A DNA stretch of 64,000 bases from SVFI01 sp045535935. Lineage in GTDB: Bacteria; Bacillota; Clostridia; Lachnospirales; Lachnospiraceae. Positions 27,543-34,628 of this stretch are shown here, one piece after another (the stretch's first letter is position 1; every line of letters starts with the position of its first letter). A program made the position numbers and the translations under genes. The stretch covers positions 1 to 64,000 of the forward strand of contig JAZSMO010000039.1 in NCBI GenBank assembly GCA_045535935.1, written 5' to 3'. The notes under the pieces are model-generated. The model worked only from the letters and a program-made list of their open reading frames with translations, ran no database searches and was not told where the DNA came from.

Positions 27543-27888
27543 GATCCGTCACCACAATCAGAACACCTGCTATAATCAGCAGACTTCCGATTACCTTTCC
27601 GATTGTAATCGCCTCTCCGAAGAAAAGGAATCCCCAAAGCAGTCCCCAAACAATCGTTACCGCTTTATTTGCAAACGCTACCGTCAGAGGTATCCTTTTT
27701 AAAATTTGTTGCCAAAACACTGCATAACAAGCCAAATTCACCAAAACAAGCCCGTAAAACACAAAAAACTTAAAAGAAAACAGTTCCTGCCCCGCAGCAA
27801 GCTTGGAGCAAATCGCTCCCGCCGAATAAAAGACAAGCAACAAATGGAGCAGAATATAATCCAGTACTCTCGGTTTATTTTTTTCCAT
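27535..27888 (-). CDS. Small EamA/SMR-like membrane protein (ArnE-like position)
   Basis: 117 residues from the ATG at 27888, preferred over the ATG three codons upstream because AAAGGTG is about 10 bases before it. Four membrane helices are visible, with SMR/EamA features (FANKAVTIVWGLLWGFLFFGE, then GKVIGSLLIIAGVLIV). It overlaps the aminotransferase stop and its partner gene, so the pair is translated together. It is thought to be one half of a two-subunit flippase for a lipid-linked sugar. Confidence 0.82.
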   Translation of the reverse strand: MEKNKPRVLDYILLHLLLVFYSAGAICSKLAAGQELFSFKFFVFYGLVLVNLACYAVFWQQILKRIPLTVAFANKAVTIVWGLLWGFLFFGEAITIGKVIGSLLIIAGVLIVVTDHE

Positions 27889-29008
27889 AGAACTCATGCA
27901 CCTTTTCTATTACATAATCTTGGTCTTCCTGCGTCAGACCATAGTACATCGGCATCCGGACCAGTCTCTCGCTCTCCGCCGTCGTATAGATATCCTCCCC
28001 GTGGAAGCTTCCGAAACGTCTTCCCGCTCTCGAGGAATGGAGCGGTACATAGTGAAATACCGCTAAAATATTATTCTCTTTCAAAAAATCAAGTAACTTT
28101 GTTCTCTCGCCGAGATCCTTGCACTTCAGATAAAACATGTGTCCGTTGTGCTCACACTCCTTCGGAACATACGGAAGCTGTACCCGTTCCGCCTGCGCAA
28201 GCGCCGCGAAACCGGATTGGTATCTTTCATAGGAACGCATACGGTCCCGGGTAATCTCATCCGCCTTTTCCAGCTGCGCCCACAAATAAGCAGCATTCAA
28301 CTCACTCGGAAGATAGGAAGATCCCCAATTTACCCACTGATACTTGTCCACTTCCCCACGGAAAAATTTCTTGCGGTCCGTACCTTTTTCGCGTATAATC
28401 TCTGCCTCTTCCACAAAAGCAGTATCTTTGAGTACCAGTGCGCCACCTTCTCCCATGCTGAAATTTTTCGTCTCATGAAAGCTGTAGCAGCCGAAATCAC
28501 CGATGGTGCCAAGAGATCTGCCTTTGTAAGAACACAGTACTCCCTGGGCTGCATCTTCAATCACAAGGAGATTGTGTCTTCCTGCGATATCCATAATGGT
28601 GTCCATCTCGCAGGCTACCCCGGCATAATGTACCACAACAATGGCTTTGGTACGCTCTGTAATCGCATCTTCGATCTTAGTCTCGTCAATATTCATCGTG
28701 TCCGGACGGATATCTACAAACACAAGCTTTGCTCCCCGCACAACAAATGCATCCCCCGTAGACACAAAGGTGTAAGAGGGCATGATAATCTCATCCCCTT
28801 CTTTGATTTCTGCCAGAAGAGCAGCCATCTCCAGTGCATGCGTACAGGATGTTGAAAGCAGAACCCTGTTCGCTCCGGTTCTTTCTTCCAGCCAAGTATT
28901 GCATTTGGCTGTAAACTCTCCGTCTCCGCTTATTTTATGATTTTCAATTGCCTGTTTTATGTATGTAAGCTCCGTTCCCACATACGGCGGTACATTAAAT
29001 CCAATCAT
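27875..29008 (-). CDS. PLP-dependent sugar aminotransferase, WecE/RffA-like
   Basis: 377 residues. The sequence follows enterobacterial WecE closely: start NVPPYVGTELTYI, STSCTHALEMAALL, DEIIMPSYTFVST, VRGAKLVFVDIRPDTMNIDET, VVHYAGVACEMDTIM, EDAAQGV, the PLP-lysine motif SFHETKN, and IREKGTDR. WecE turns dTDP-4-keto-6-deoxyglucose into dTDP-4-amino-4,6-dideoxygalactose (Fuc4N). The similarity supports a 4-amino-6-deoxy sugar product here, though the exact isomer cannot be read. It is first in the seven-gene operon behind its own promoter. No dTDP-glucose synthesis genes are in the window. Confidence 0.9.
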   Translation of the reverse strand: MIGFNVPPYVGTELTYIKQAIENHKISGDGEFTAKCNTWLEERTGANRVLLSTSCTHALEMAALLAEIKEGDEIIMPSYTFVSTGDAFVVRGAKLVFVDIRPDTMNIDETKIEDAITERTKAIVVVHYAGVACEMDTIMDIAGRHNLLVIEDAAQGVLCSYKGRSLGTIGDFGCYSFHETKNFSMGEGGALVLKDTAFVEEAEIIREKGTDRKKFFRGEVDKYQWVNWGSSYLPSELNAAYLWAQLEKADEITRDRMRSYERYQSGFAALAQAERVQLPYVPKECEHNGHMFYLKCKDLGERTKLLDFLKENNILAVFHYVPLHSSRAGRRFGSFHGEDIYTTAESERLVRMPMYYGLTQEDQDYVIEKVHEFYGKK

Positions 29009-29049
29009 ATGTTTATCACCACTTTTTGAACAATCTGAACATTCGTATA

Positions 29050-29078
29050 ATTATATCACAGATGTACAAAAAATGCTA
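29050..29078 (-). promoter_or_regulatory. Candidate promoter of the glycan operon
   Basis: On the minus strand TATAAT (29055-29050) preceded by TGA gives an extended -10. The -35 position (TAGCAT, 29078-29073) is poor. It lies 42 bases before the aminotransferase ATG. Confidence 0.5.
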
Positions 29079-29081
29079 TGT

Positions 29082-30317
29082 TTATCTTTCTTCCGCTTTC
29101 GCTTCCTCCAACGCCTCTCCCTTGTCATCCCCTCCAAGAACCATCGCCAGTACATGGGCAAGGTGCGGAACCGCATTGTACACCTCTTCCACCGTATTTG
29201 TCTGGGCACCCAATTCTACCAGAAGACTTCTGCCTCTATATTGCATATTGTAGCGGTATCCTTTCAAATAAATATTTCTGGCAAGTCCCGGATAATATTC
29301 CCTGCACTTTACCTGCAATTGAAAGGAAAATGCCAAATTTGTACTGCGGTTTTCATTTTTAAGATAATCGATTTCTCCCACGGAAGAAAGCCTGCTCAGA
29401 CCGTTAAAAAACATAAATTGTGCCGTCTTTTTTCCATCAATTTCCGTCACAAGCCGGGTATCTCCTGCCACGCCGTCCCGATGCAGATCGATCACCACCT
29501 CAATGGACGGGTTCTCTAAAAGTATACGTTCCAAATCCGGAACCACATTGGCATAGGCGTAGTCTCTGTTCTCCACATCGTATTCTCCCTCATGATGGAG
29601 CACCGCAAATCCATATTCCTCCTGTAATATTTGCGCAAGCTGCTCCCCTGCACCCACTACGGTTGTCGTTTTATCTCCTTCCACAGAATCCGCATAAGCC
29701 TCCTGCGAGTGAGTGTGATAGATCAATATTTGCGGCCCTTCCACGTTTTTATCTAAACTTAAATCAAGATTTAACATTTTGTCTGCATCCAGTTCCTCCG
29801 CATTGATATAGGTACTTTTATCCACCACATAAAAATCCGTCAGCAAGCGATCGATATCCCGGTAAACCTCTACATCAAAATCAGACCTGCTTTCTTCCAC
29901 CTCTGTTTCCGCAGTCTGCACCTGCTGTTCCCGGATCTGCTGTTCCTGCTCCTGTGTTTTCTTCCCGGCATTTTCCTCATATACCCTTTCCATTTCCTCC
30001 GGCATCTGCTCATTTTCCTCATCCCTTCCCTCTGCAAGCAGAATTTTCTCCGTAATCTGATTCTGAACAGCAATTCCGATGCGTTCTTCACAACCTGCAT
30101 ATGCATACAGCGGAATATGTCCGATAATGCTTTTACACACAAGATCCTCTGATACGCCTCTGTTTTCATTCCCGTACACGAGTAACGGACAATTTATTTT
30201 CATCCATGTCCACGGAATATGATATAAAAAAAACAGGCTTCCTGCTGCTATCAGCAGAATTCCTGACTGTAAAAATCTCATAAAACGCTTTTTTCGCCCC
30301 GACACCCTCTGCCTCAT
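29082..30317 (-). CDS. spoIIP: Stage II sporulation protein P (SpoIIP), peptidoglycan hydrolase
   Basis: About 411 residues from the ATG at 30317. A basic start and one membrane helix (GILLIAAGSLFFLY) place the enzyme outside the mother-cell membrane. A Glu/Gln-rich linker precedes the amidase/endopeptidase domain with ILIYHTHSQEAY, the zinc-binding family signature, then VVIDLHRDG and LLVELGAQTNTVEE. SpoIIP works with SpoIID and SpoIIM to thin septal peptidoglycan during engulfment. An ATG at 30413 is open in frame but lies in the rpsT terminator. ATG 30317 or 30281 is therefore more likely, downstream of a SigE-like promoter. Confidence 0.92.
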   Translation of the reverse strand: MRQRVSGRKKRFMRFLQSGILLIAAGSLFFLYHIPWTWMKINCPLLVYGNENRGVSEDLVCKSIIGHIPLYAYAGCEERIGIAVQNQITEKILLAEGRDEENEQMPEEMERVYEENAGKKTQEQEQQIREQQVQTAETEVEESRSDFDVEVYRDIDRLLTDFYVVDKSTYINAEELDADKMLNLDLSLDKNVEGPQILIYHTHSQEAYADSVEGDKTTTVVGAGEQLAQILQEEYGFAVLHHEGEYDVENRDYAYANVVPDLERILLENPSIEVVIDLHRDGVAGDTRLVTEIDGKKTAQFMFFNGLSRLSSVGEIDYLKNENRSTNLAFSFQLQVKCREYYPGLARNIYLKGYRYNMQYRGRSLLVELGAQTNTVEEVYNAVPHLAHVLAMVLGGDDKGEALEEAKAEER

Positions 30318-30334
30318 TTCTTTTTTCTTAATAA

Positions 30335-30363
30335 AACCTATGCGACACCTGACCGGAATATAC
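30335..30363 (-). promoter_or_regulatory. SigE-type promoter of spoIIP
   Basis: On the minus strand GTATATT (30363-30357; SigE -35 kmATATT), a 14-base spacer and CATAGGTT (30342-30335; -10 CATAcAnT) lie between the rpsT terminator and the spoIIP start. In Bacillus spoIIP is expressed from a SigE promoter. Confidence 0.55.
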
Positions 30364-30371
30364 GCAGGCAC

Positions 30372-30407
30372 AAAAAAAGCATCCGGGCTGACGGGACCCG
30401 AATGCTT
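30372..30407 (-). terminator. Terminator of rpsT
   Basis: An 11-base stem with one G-T pair (30377-30387 with 30397-30407) is followed on the minus strand by seven T. It begins 17 bases past the rpsT stop. Confidence 0.9.
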
Positions 30408-30423
30408 TCGCATTTCTGATTTA

Positions 30424-30687
30424 TTATGCCATTTTGTTAACGGCTTTTGCTAAACGAGAAACTTTTCTTGAAGCAGTTGCTTTGTGATAAACGCCTTTTG
30501 AAGTAGCTTTATCGATAGTAGTTGTAGCATTCTTTAATGCTTCTGCTGCTGCTTCCTTATCATTTGCATCGATAGCTGCGTATACTTTCTTTACAGCTGT
30601 CTTAACACCGGATTTGATTGCTTTGTTTCTCTCTGTTCTTACCTGTGTAACTAAGATTCTTTTCTTTGCAGATTTGATGTTAGCCAA
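30424..30687 (-). CDS. rpsT: 30S ribosomal protein S20
   Basis: 87 residues, normal size. MANIKSAKKRI at the start, NKAIKSGVKTAVKK and the C-terminal HKATASRKVSRLAKAVNKM are the S20 signature. It binds 16S rRNA early in small-subunit assembly. It has its own promoter and terminator. It sits in the conserved Firmicutes neighbourhood of gpr (divergent) and spoIIP, which in many relatives continues to lepA. Confidence 0.97.
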   Translation of the reverse strand: MANIKSAKKRILVTQVRTERNKAIKSGVKTAVKKVYAAIDANDKEAAAEALKNATTTIDKATSKGVYHKATASRKVSRLAKAVNKMA

Positions 30688-30777
30688 GATCTACACCTCC
30701 CATGTAATGTTTAAATTAATATGTTTTCTCGTGTCACATTACGCCGGACACGGACAGTCTAATGTAAACACACGCAT

Positions 30778-30809
30778 ATTATATTAAATGCTCTCCAACT
30801 ATTTGTCAA
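30778..30809 (-). promoter_or_regulatory. Promoter of rpsT
   Basis: On the minus strand TTGACA (30809-30804), then TAATAT at 17 bases (30786-30781) overlapping TATAAT at 20 bases (30783-30778). A leader of roughly 85 bases follows. Confidence 0.65.
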
Positions 30810-30906
30810 TAGATTAAATTAGTTTTTTTGCTTATTTTCACATAATCTACCATAATCTGCGGATAATATTTGCAGAAGCAATGTTATATACGAAAAGGAG
30901 CCTATC

Positions 30907-31824
30907 ATGTATTCTACGCAAATCAGAACCGACCTTGCCCTGGAAGCTCATGAAAGTGTGCAAGGCAGTCATAAAGATGCGCACTCTCCGATTCACGGTG
31001 TTGAGGTGCAGGAACGCTATCACAAACAGAGCAACACACAAATAACACGTGTTTTTATTACAACCAAAAATGGTGCGAAGGCTATCGGAAAGCCGATGGG
31101 CCGCTACATTACCATCGAAGCCCCCGATATGGCGCAACCGGATGAAGGATATCATCGGGAAATCGCAAAAGAGCTGGCGCATCAGCTGCATTACATGATT
31201 CCCGATCTAAAAAAAGAGACATCCGTCTTAGTTGTAGGCCTCGGAAATCGTGATGTAACCGCCGACGCCCTCGGCCCCAATGTCATTGACAATCTCTGCA
31301 TTACCAGACACATCCTGCTCGAATACGGAAAAGCTGCTTACAACAAAGAGCAGGTTCATTCTATTAGCAGTCTTGCTCCCGGTGTTATGGCAAAAAACGG
31401 AATGGAAACCGCCGAAATCATCAAGGGTGTCATACGCCAGACCAAACCGCAGCTCATGCTCGTGATCGACGCCCTCGCCGCACGAAATATCCGGAGGCTC
31501 AACAGCACCATCCAGTTGACAGATACAGGAATTCTTCCCGGATCCGGTGTCGGAAATCACAGGAACGCCCTGACAAAAGAAACGCTCGGCATACCGGTCG
31601 TCGCCATCGGTGTCCCGACTGTCGTTGACGCTGCAACGATTGTGCGCAGCGCCCTGGATCTTCTCGGCTCTCCTTCTGAATTATTCGATTATAACGAACC
31701 AAATGTTCAAAAAACCTTTCACGATCTGAACAATATGTTCGTGACCAACAAAGACATTGACGAAACAATAAAGCGCCTCAGCTATACAATATCCGAGGCG
31801 CTCAATATGGCATTTGAATTATAA
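30907..31824 (+). CDS. gpr: Germination protease GPR
   Basis: 305 residues. The N-terminal pro-region (IRTDLALEAHESVQG) is removed on activation. The core has VLVVGLGNRDVTADALGP, LAPGVMAKNGMETAEI, VIDALAARNIRRLNSTIQ and TDTGILPGSGVGNHR, all hallmarks of the family. GPR degrades small acid-soluble spore proteins at germination. It is divergent from rpsT, the usual order, with AGGAG before the ATG. Its 3' end converges on the TPM-domain gene with one base between the stops and holds that gene's terminator. Confidence 0.97.
   Translation: MYSTQIRTDLALEAHESVQGSHKDAHSPIHGVEVQERYHKQSNTQITRVFITTKNGAKAIGKPMGRYITIEAPDMAQPDEGYHREIAKELAHQLHYMIPDLKKETSVLVVGLGNRDVTADALGPNVIDNLCITRHILLEYGKAAYNKEQVHSISSLAPGVMAKNGMETAEIIKGVIRQTKPQLMLVIDALAARNIRRLNSTIQLTDTGILPGSGVGNHRNALTKETLGIPVVAIGVPTVVDAATIVRSALDLLGSPSELFDYNEPNVQKTFHDLNNMFVTNKDIDETIKRLSYTISEALNMAFEL
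31760..31802 (-). terminator. Minus-strand terminator within the end of gpr
   Basis: An 8-base perfect stem (31772-31779 with 31795-31802, loop 15) is followed on the minus strand by TTTATTGTTT. It lies about 25 bases past the stop of the TPM-domain gene, inside gpr coding sequence. Confidence 0.6.
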
Positions 31825-31825
31825 A

Positions 31826-32656
31826 TTAGTGGCGTCCGCCACCTCCGCCGAAGGAATGACCTCCCGTTGAGTGGTGTCCTCCACCACCGCCGCCTCCGCC
31901 GCCGGAACTGCTCTCAATTTTGTGCTTGGTCACATGTTTATTGATAAAAATATCATCGCTGTTGCGCAGATATGGTCTTCCTCCTGCGACATAAGTGGTT
32001 GCGGTCGTCGTCTTTTTGCCTTTGTGTCCGGAAAGTCCGACAATCAAATAAATCACAGTGATGATCAGCGCTACAATAAATATTACCGGAGTGTTGATAC
32101 GGAAGGATCCGAACACTGAATTTGCAGACATATCTCTGTAGATTCGGTTTACATAACGTTCATATCCTTTATACGGATTGCTGTTAACTACGTCACATGC
32201 ATGCTTAATGAGACTATCGATCATCGCTGAAGAATATCTCGCTTCGACCTTACCGCTGGTGCTCATCCAAACATATCCGTTATACCAGTTATCTACATAG
32301 ATTACGGCGTCACCGACTGCCCTGTTATATCCGAATTTGTTATCGATACAGAAATAATCGGCATATTTCATCATCTTAGGATCGCTGTTTAACTCAGGAT
32401 CGTTCAATGTTACCAGCACGATATCGCATCCGACCTGCTTCTCTCTTTTTGCAATCAATTCACGAAGGGCATCTTCTTCCGAATCAGACAGCTTATTTGC
32501 ATAGTCAAACACTCGCTCCTGCGTCAGGCATTCCGTATTGATGCGGGTGTATTCCTGCCCGGCATTTCCGCCCGCAAATCTTGCAACAAGGTATATCACC
32601 AGCATAACGGCGATAATCACATACCAAAACCAAAATCTCTTAAAATACTGTTTCAT
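31826..32656 (-). CDS. TPM-domain membrane protein with Gly/His-rich tail
   Basis: 276 residues. An N-terminal membrane helix (about 7-27) is followed by a TPM (TLP18.3/Psb32/MOLO-1) domain at about 45-190, with the typical NKLSDSEEDAL, VGCDIVLVTL and GDAVIYVDN stretches. A second helix (about 203-228) follows, then a tail of glycines and histidines ending FGGGGGRH. TPM proteins often pair with LemA proteins and have roles in membrane or photosystem quality control elsewhere; the bacterial role is largely unknown. It forms a two-gene operon with the zinc-ribbon protein 1 base upstream. Confidence 0.85.
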   Translation of the reverse strand: MKQYFKRFWFWYVIIAVMLVIYLVARFAGGNAGQEYTRINTECLTQERVFDYANKLSDSEEDALRELIAKREKQVGCDIVLVTLNDPELNSDPKMMKYADYFCIDNKFGYNRAVGDAVIYVDNWYNGYVWMSTSGKVEARYSSAMIDSLIKHACDVVNSNPYKGYERYVNRIYRDMSANSVFGSFRINTPVIFIVALIITVIYLIVGLSGHKGKKTTTATTYVAGGRPYLRNSDDIFINKHVTKHKIESSSGGGGGGGGGHHSTGGHSFGGGGGRH

Positions 32657-32657
32657 C

Positions 32658-33641
32658 CTAAATCACCCCCACAATCATATTCCACAAGCCACCGATTGCA
32701 GCAATTGACAGAAAAACCGTAAGTCCCGAAGCGATCACCTTCAGAATCGAAATCGGCGGCTTACCGCTCATCTTACCGGTCTGTCCGTTGATTTTGAACG
32801 GATACGGCTTGCCTCTGTATGTATAGGTGTAATTCCATACCGGAAGAAGTGAATAATTATCTGCCTTGGTTTGGAAATTTGTGCTATCCCGACGATCCGT
32901 CACCGATGTATAACGGGTAAGCGTTTCATCCATCAGCGATCTGGCATCTGCCTTGGCCTTCTTGATGGCTCTCGGCTCCAGTTCGGAGGATGACATATTG
33001 TACTTCTCAGATGTAAATCCCGAAAGATATTTCGTATCAAACGGTTGCAAAAGTCCGTAGCTGTACGGTTCCAACAAATCCATGATATCATCCGCCATAG
33101 CAATCGACGCATCCACCGGAACCTTTTCAAAATTGATATTCATATCACGTTCCACCCGATAATTGGAAGTCTCCGTATATTCGTAGTCCCCCTGTCTCCA
33201 CGATCGAACAATATGTCCGGTTCCGCTCAACAAGTAATCACAATCAAAATCATACATAAAATACGGAACATACATACCTTCCATTTTATCAAGTTTCGCT
33301 TCCGACAAAAAATCGCTCGGAAGGAACGGTCTTTTTCCGAATTCATTTTTCAAAAGTGCCTGCGCCTGCTTCTTTCCCATTTTGAACGGGATAATCAGAT
33401 GCGGCTCATATTCTCCGCTCGTTCTTTCCTCAAAAATAATATAGGAATCACAAGCCTCACATTTCACTACCGAACGATAATCTCCCGGATTAATTTCAGC
33501 CCCGCAGTTATTACAAATCTTCATTCCCTGACCCGGCGAAAGCTCTTCACAATCGACACTGTCACAATACGGACAGTACATGGATTGCTTTTCCGGTGAA
33601 TAAATCGCATTTGCCCCACAATTTCTACACTTATAAATCAT
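32658..33641 (-). CDS. Double zinc-ribbon membrane protein of unknown function
   Basis: 327 residues. Two zinc ribbons open the protein: CRNCGANAIYS with CPYC (about 5-26), then CNNCGAEINPGD with CEAC (about 38-60). A domain rich in tyrosine and aspartate follows (about 75-280: PHLIIPFKMGKKQAQALLK, VPYFMYDFDC, and PVWNYTYTYRGKPYPFKINGQTG in outline), then one or two C-terminal membrane helices. Similar proteins occur next to TPM-domain genes and are annotated as TFIIB-type zinc-ribbon proteins. The function is unknown. It is the first gene of the pair, with GAGGAAAGGG before the ATG. Confidence 0.8.
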   Translation of the reverse strand: MIYKCRNCGANAIYSPEKQSMYCPYCDSVDCEELSPGQGMKICNNCGAEINPGDYRSVVKCEACDSYIIFEERTSGEYEPHLIIPFKMGKKQAQALLKNEFGKRPFLPSDFLSEAKLDKMEGMYVPYFMYDFDCDYLLSGTGHIVRSWRQGDYEYTETSNYRVERDMNINFEKVPVDASIAMADDIMDLLEPYSYGLLQPFDTKYLSGFTSEKYNMSSSELEPRAIKKAKADARSLMDETLTRYTSVTDRRDSTNFQTKADNYSLLPVWNYTYTYRGKPYPFKINGQTGKMSGKPPISILKVIASGLTVFLSIAAIGGLWNMIVGVI

Positions 33642-33690
33642 ATGCCATTCCCTTTCCTCTTTTGAAAATTGTATGCTTACACATATTAAA

Positions 33691-33719
33691 ATTGTAATCT
33701 ATTTTATATAGTTTTTCAA
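33691..33719 (-). promoter_or_regulatory. Promoter of the zinc-ribbon/TPM operon
   Basis: On the minus strand TTGAAA (33719-33714), 17-base spacer, TACAAT (33696-33691). It is back-to-back with the ABC transporter promoter. Confidence 0.6.
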
Positions 33720-33728
33720 TTATGAATA

Positions 33729-33757
33729 TTGTATTAAATTTGTCCTTCTGCTATACT
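33729..33757 (+). promoter_or_regulatory. Promoter of the amino-acid ABC operon
   Basis: TTGTAT (33729-33734), 17-base spacer, TATACT (33752-33757) with TGC before it (extended -10). The leader is about 40 bases, with AGAAGGAG before the ATG. Confidence 0.6.
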
Positions 33758-33802
33758 TAACAAAGACTTTGTAAATACATATAAATAAGAAGGAGAAATA
33801 TT

Positions 33803-34618
33803 ATGAAAAACATCAAAAAATTAGTCAGTCTTGCCGTGCTTTGCAGCATGACACTTATGGTAACAGCCTGCGGAAACAAAGTTCCGGAAAACACTGTTTT
33901 TTCTGTAGCTGACCTTCCGGGAAAAGTGATCGGTGTACAGCTCGGTACCACCGGTGACATTTATGCATCTGACTACGAGGAGCCGGAAGATGCTTCTGTA
34001 GCAGCATCTACCATTGAACGTTTCAACAAAGGAAATGACGCAGTACAGGCATTAAAGCAGGGTAAAGTAGACTGCGTAATCATCGACGAACAGCCGGCGA
34101 AGGCATTTGTTGCAAAAAATGACGATCTTATGATTCTGGAAGAGGATTTCGCTCTGGAAGAGTATGCAATCGCCATCTCCAAAGACAACAAAGAATTGAC
34201 AGAAAAGATCAATGGTGCTCTCGCCCAGTTAAAAGAGGAAGGCGTTCTTGACCAGATCGTAGCCAACTACATCGGCGACGATACAAAAGGAACCTGTCCT
34301 TATGAATCACCGGCCGACGTGGATCGTTCCAACGGAACTCTCATCATGGCTACCAATGCTGCTTTTGAGCCGTACGAATACTACGATGGCAGTGAGATTG
34401 TCGGTATTGATGCTGATATGGCACAGGCCATCTGCGACAAATTAGGCTACGAGCTTCAAATCGAAGATATGGAATTTGATTCCATCATCAATGCGGTACA
34501 GTCAGGCAAAGCTGATCTCGGTGTTGCAGGTATGACCGTGACAGAAGACCGCTTAAAGAGTATTGATTTCTCAGACTCTTACACAACTGCAACTCAGGTT
34601 ATCATTGTAAGAAAATAG
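33803..34618 (+). CDS. Amino-acid ABC transporter binding lipoprotein with circularly permuted lobes
   Basis: 271 residues. A lipoprotein signal peptide has its lipobox cysteine at residue 23. In ordinary polar-amino-acid binding proteins (SBP_bac_3, for example GlnH) the sequence begins with a GTL.VGT...PFEY lobe and continues with SLDDLKGKKVGVQ.GTTG. Here the second half comes first: ADLPGKVIGVQLGTTGD (36-52) through QIVANYIGDD (151-160). The normal N-terminal lobe is last: GTLIMATNAAFEPYEYYDG (178-196) through TATQVIIVRK at the C-terminus. Both parts are complete, so the fold can be whole but with new ends. It starts an operon with permease and ATPase. Confidence 0.9.
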   Translation: MKNIKKLVSLAVLCSMTLMVTACGNKVPENTVFSVADLPGKVIGVQLGTTGDIYASDYEEPEDASVAASTIERFNKGNDAVQALKQGKVDCVIIDEQPAKAFVAKNDDLMILEEDFALEEYAIAISKDNKELTEKINGALAQLKEEGVLDQIVANYIGDDTKGTCPYESPADVDRSNGTLIMATNAAFEPYEYYDGSEIVGIDADMAQAICDKLGYELQIEDMEFDSIINAVQSGKADLGVAGMTVTEDRLKSIDFSDSYTTATQVIIVRK

Positions 34619-34628
34619 AGGAACTATC

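Noticed and set aside
27186..27888. Simple multidrug efflux pair for the SMR-like genes
   Set aside because: Possible by family, but the tight operon with an aminotransferase and a lipid-carrier glycosyltransferase makes a flippase more likely.
26044..29008. RiPP (modified peptide) cluster around the radical SAM/SPASM gene
   Set aside because: No short precursor peptide, leader-binding domain, protease or dedicated exporter is visible; the neighbours are sugar and lipid-carrier enzymes.
30317..30413. N-terminal extension of SpoIIP starting at 30413
   Set aside because: It would be read from the rpsT terminator and has no ribosome site; a SigE-like promoter lies downstream of it.
30810..30906. 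SigF or SigG promoter of gpr
   Set aside because: CATAATC-like and TATATA-like pieces occur, but none fits the SigF/SigG spacing and sequence well.
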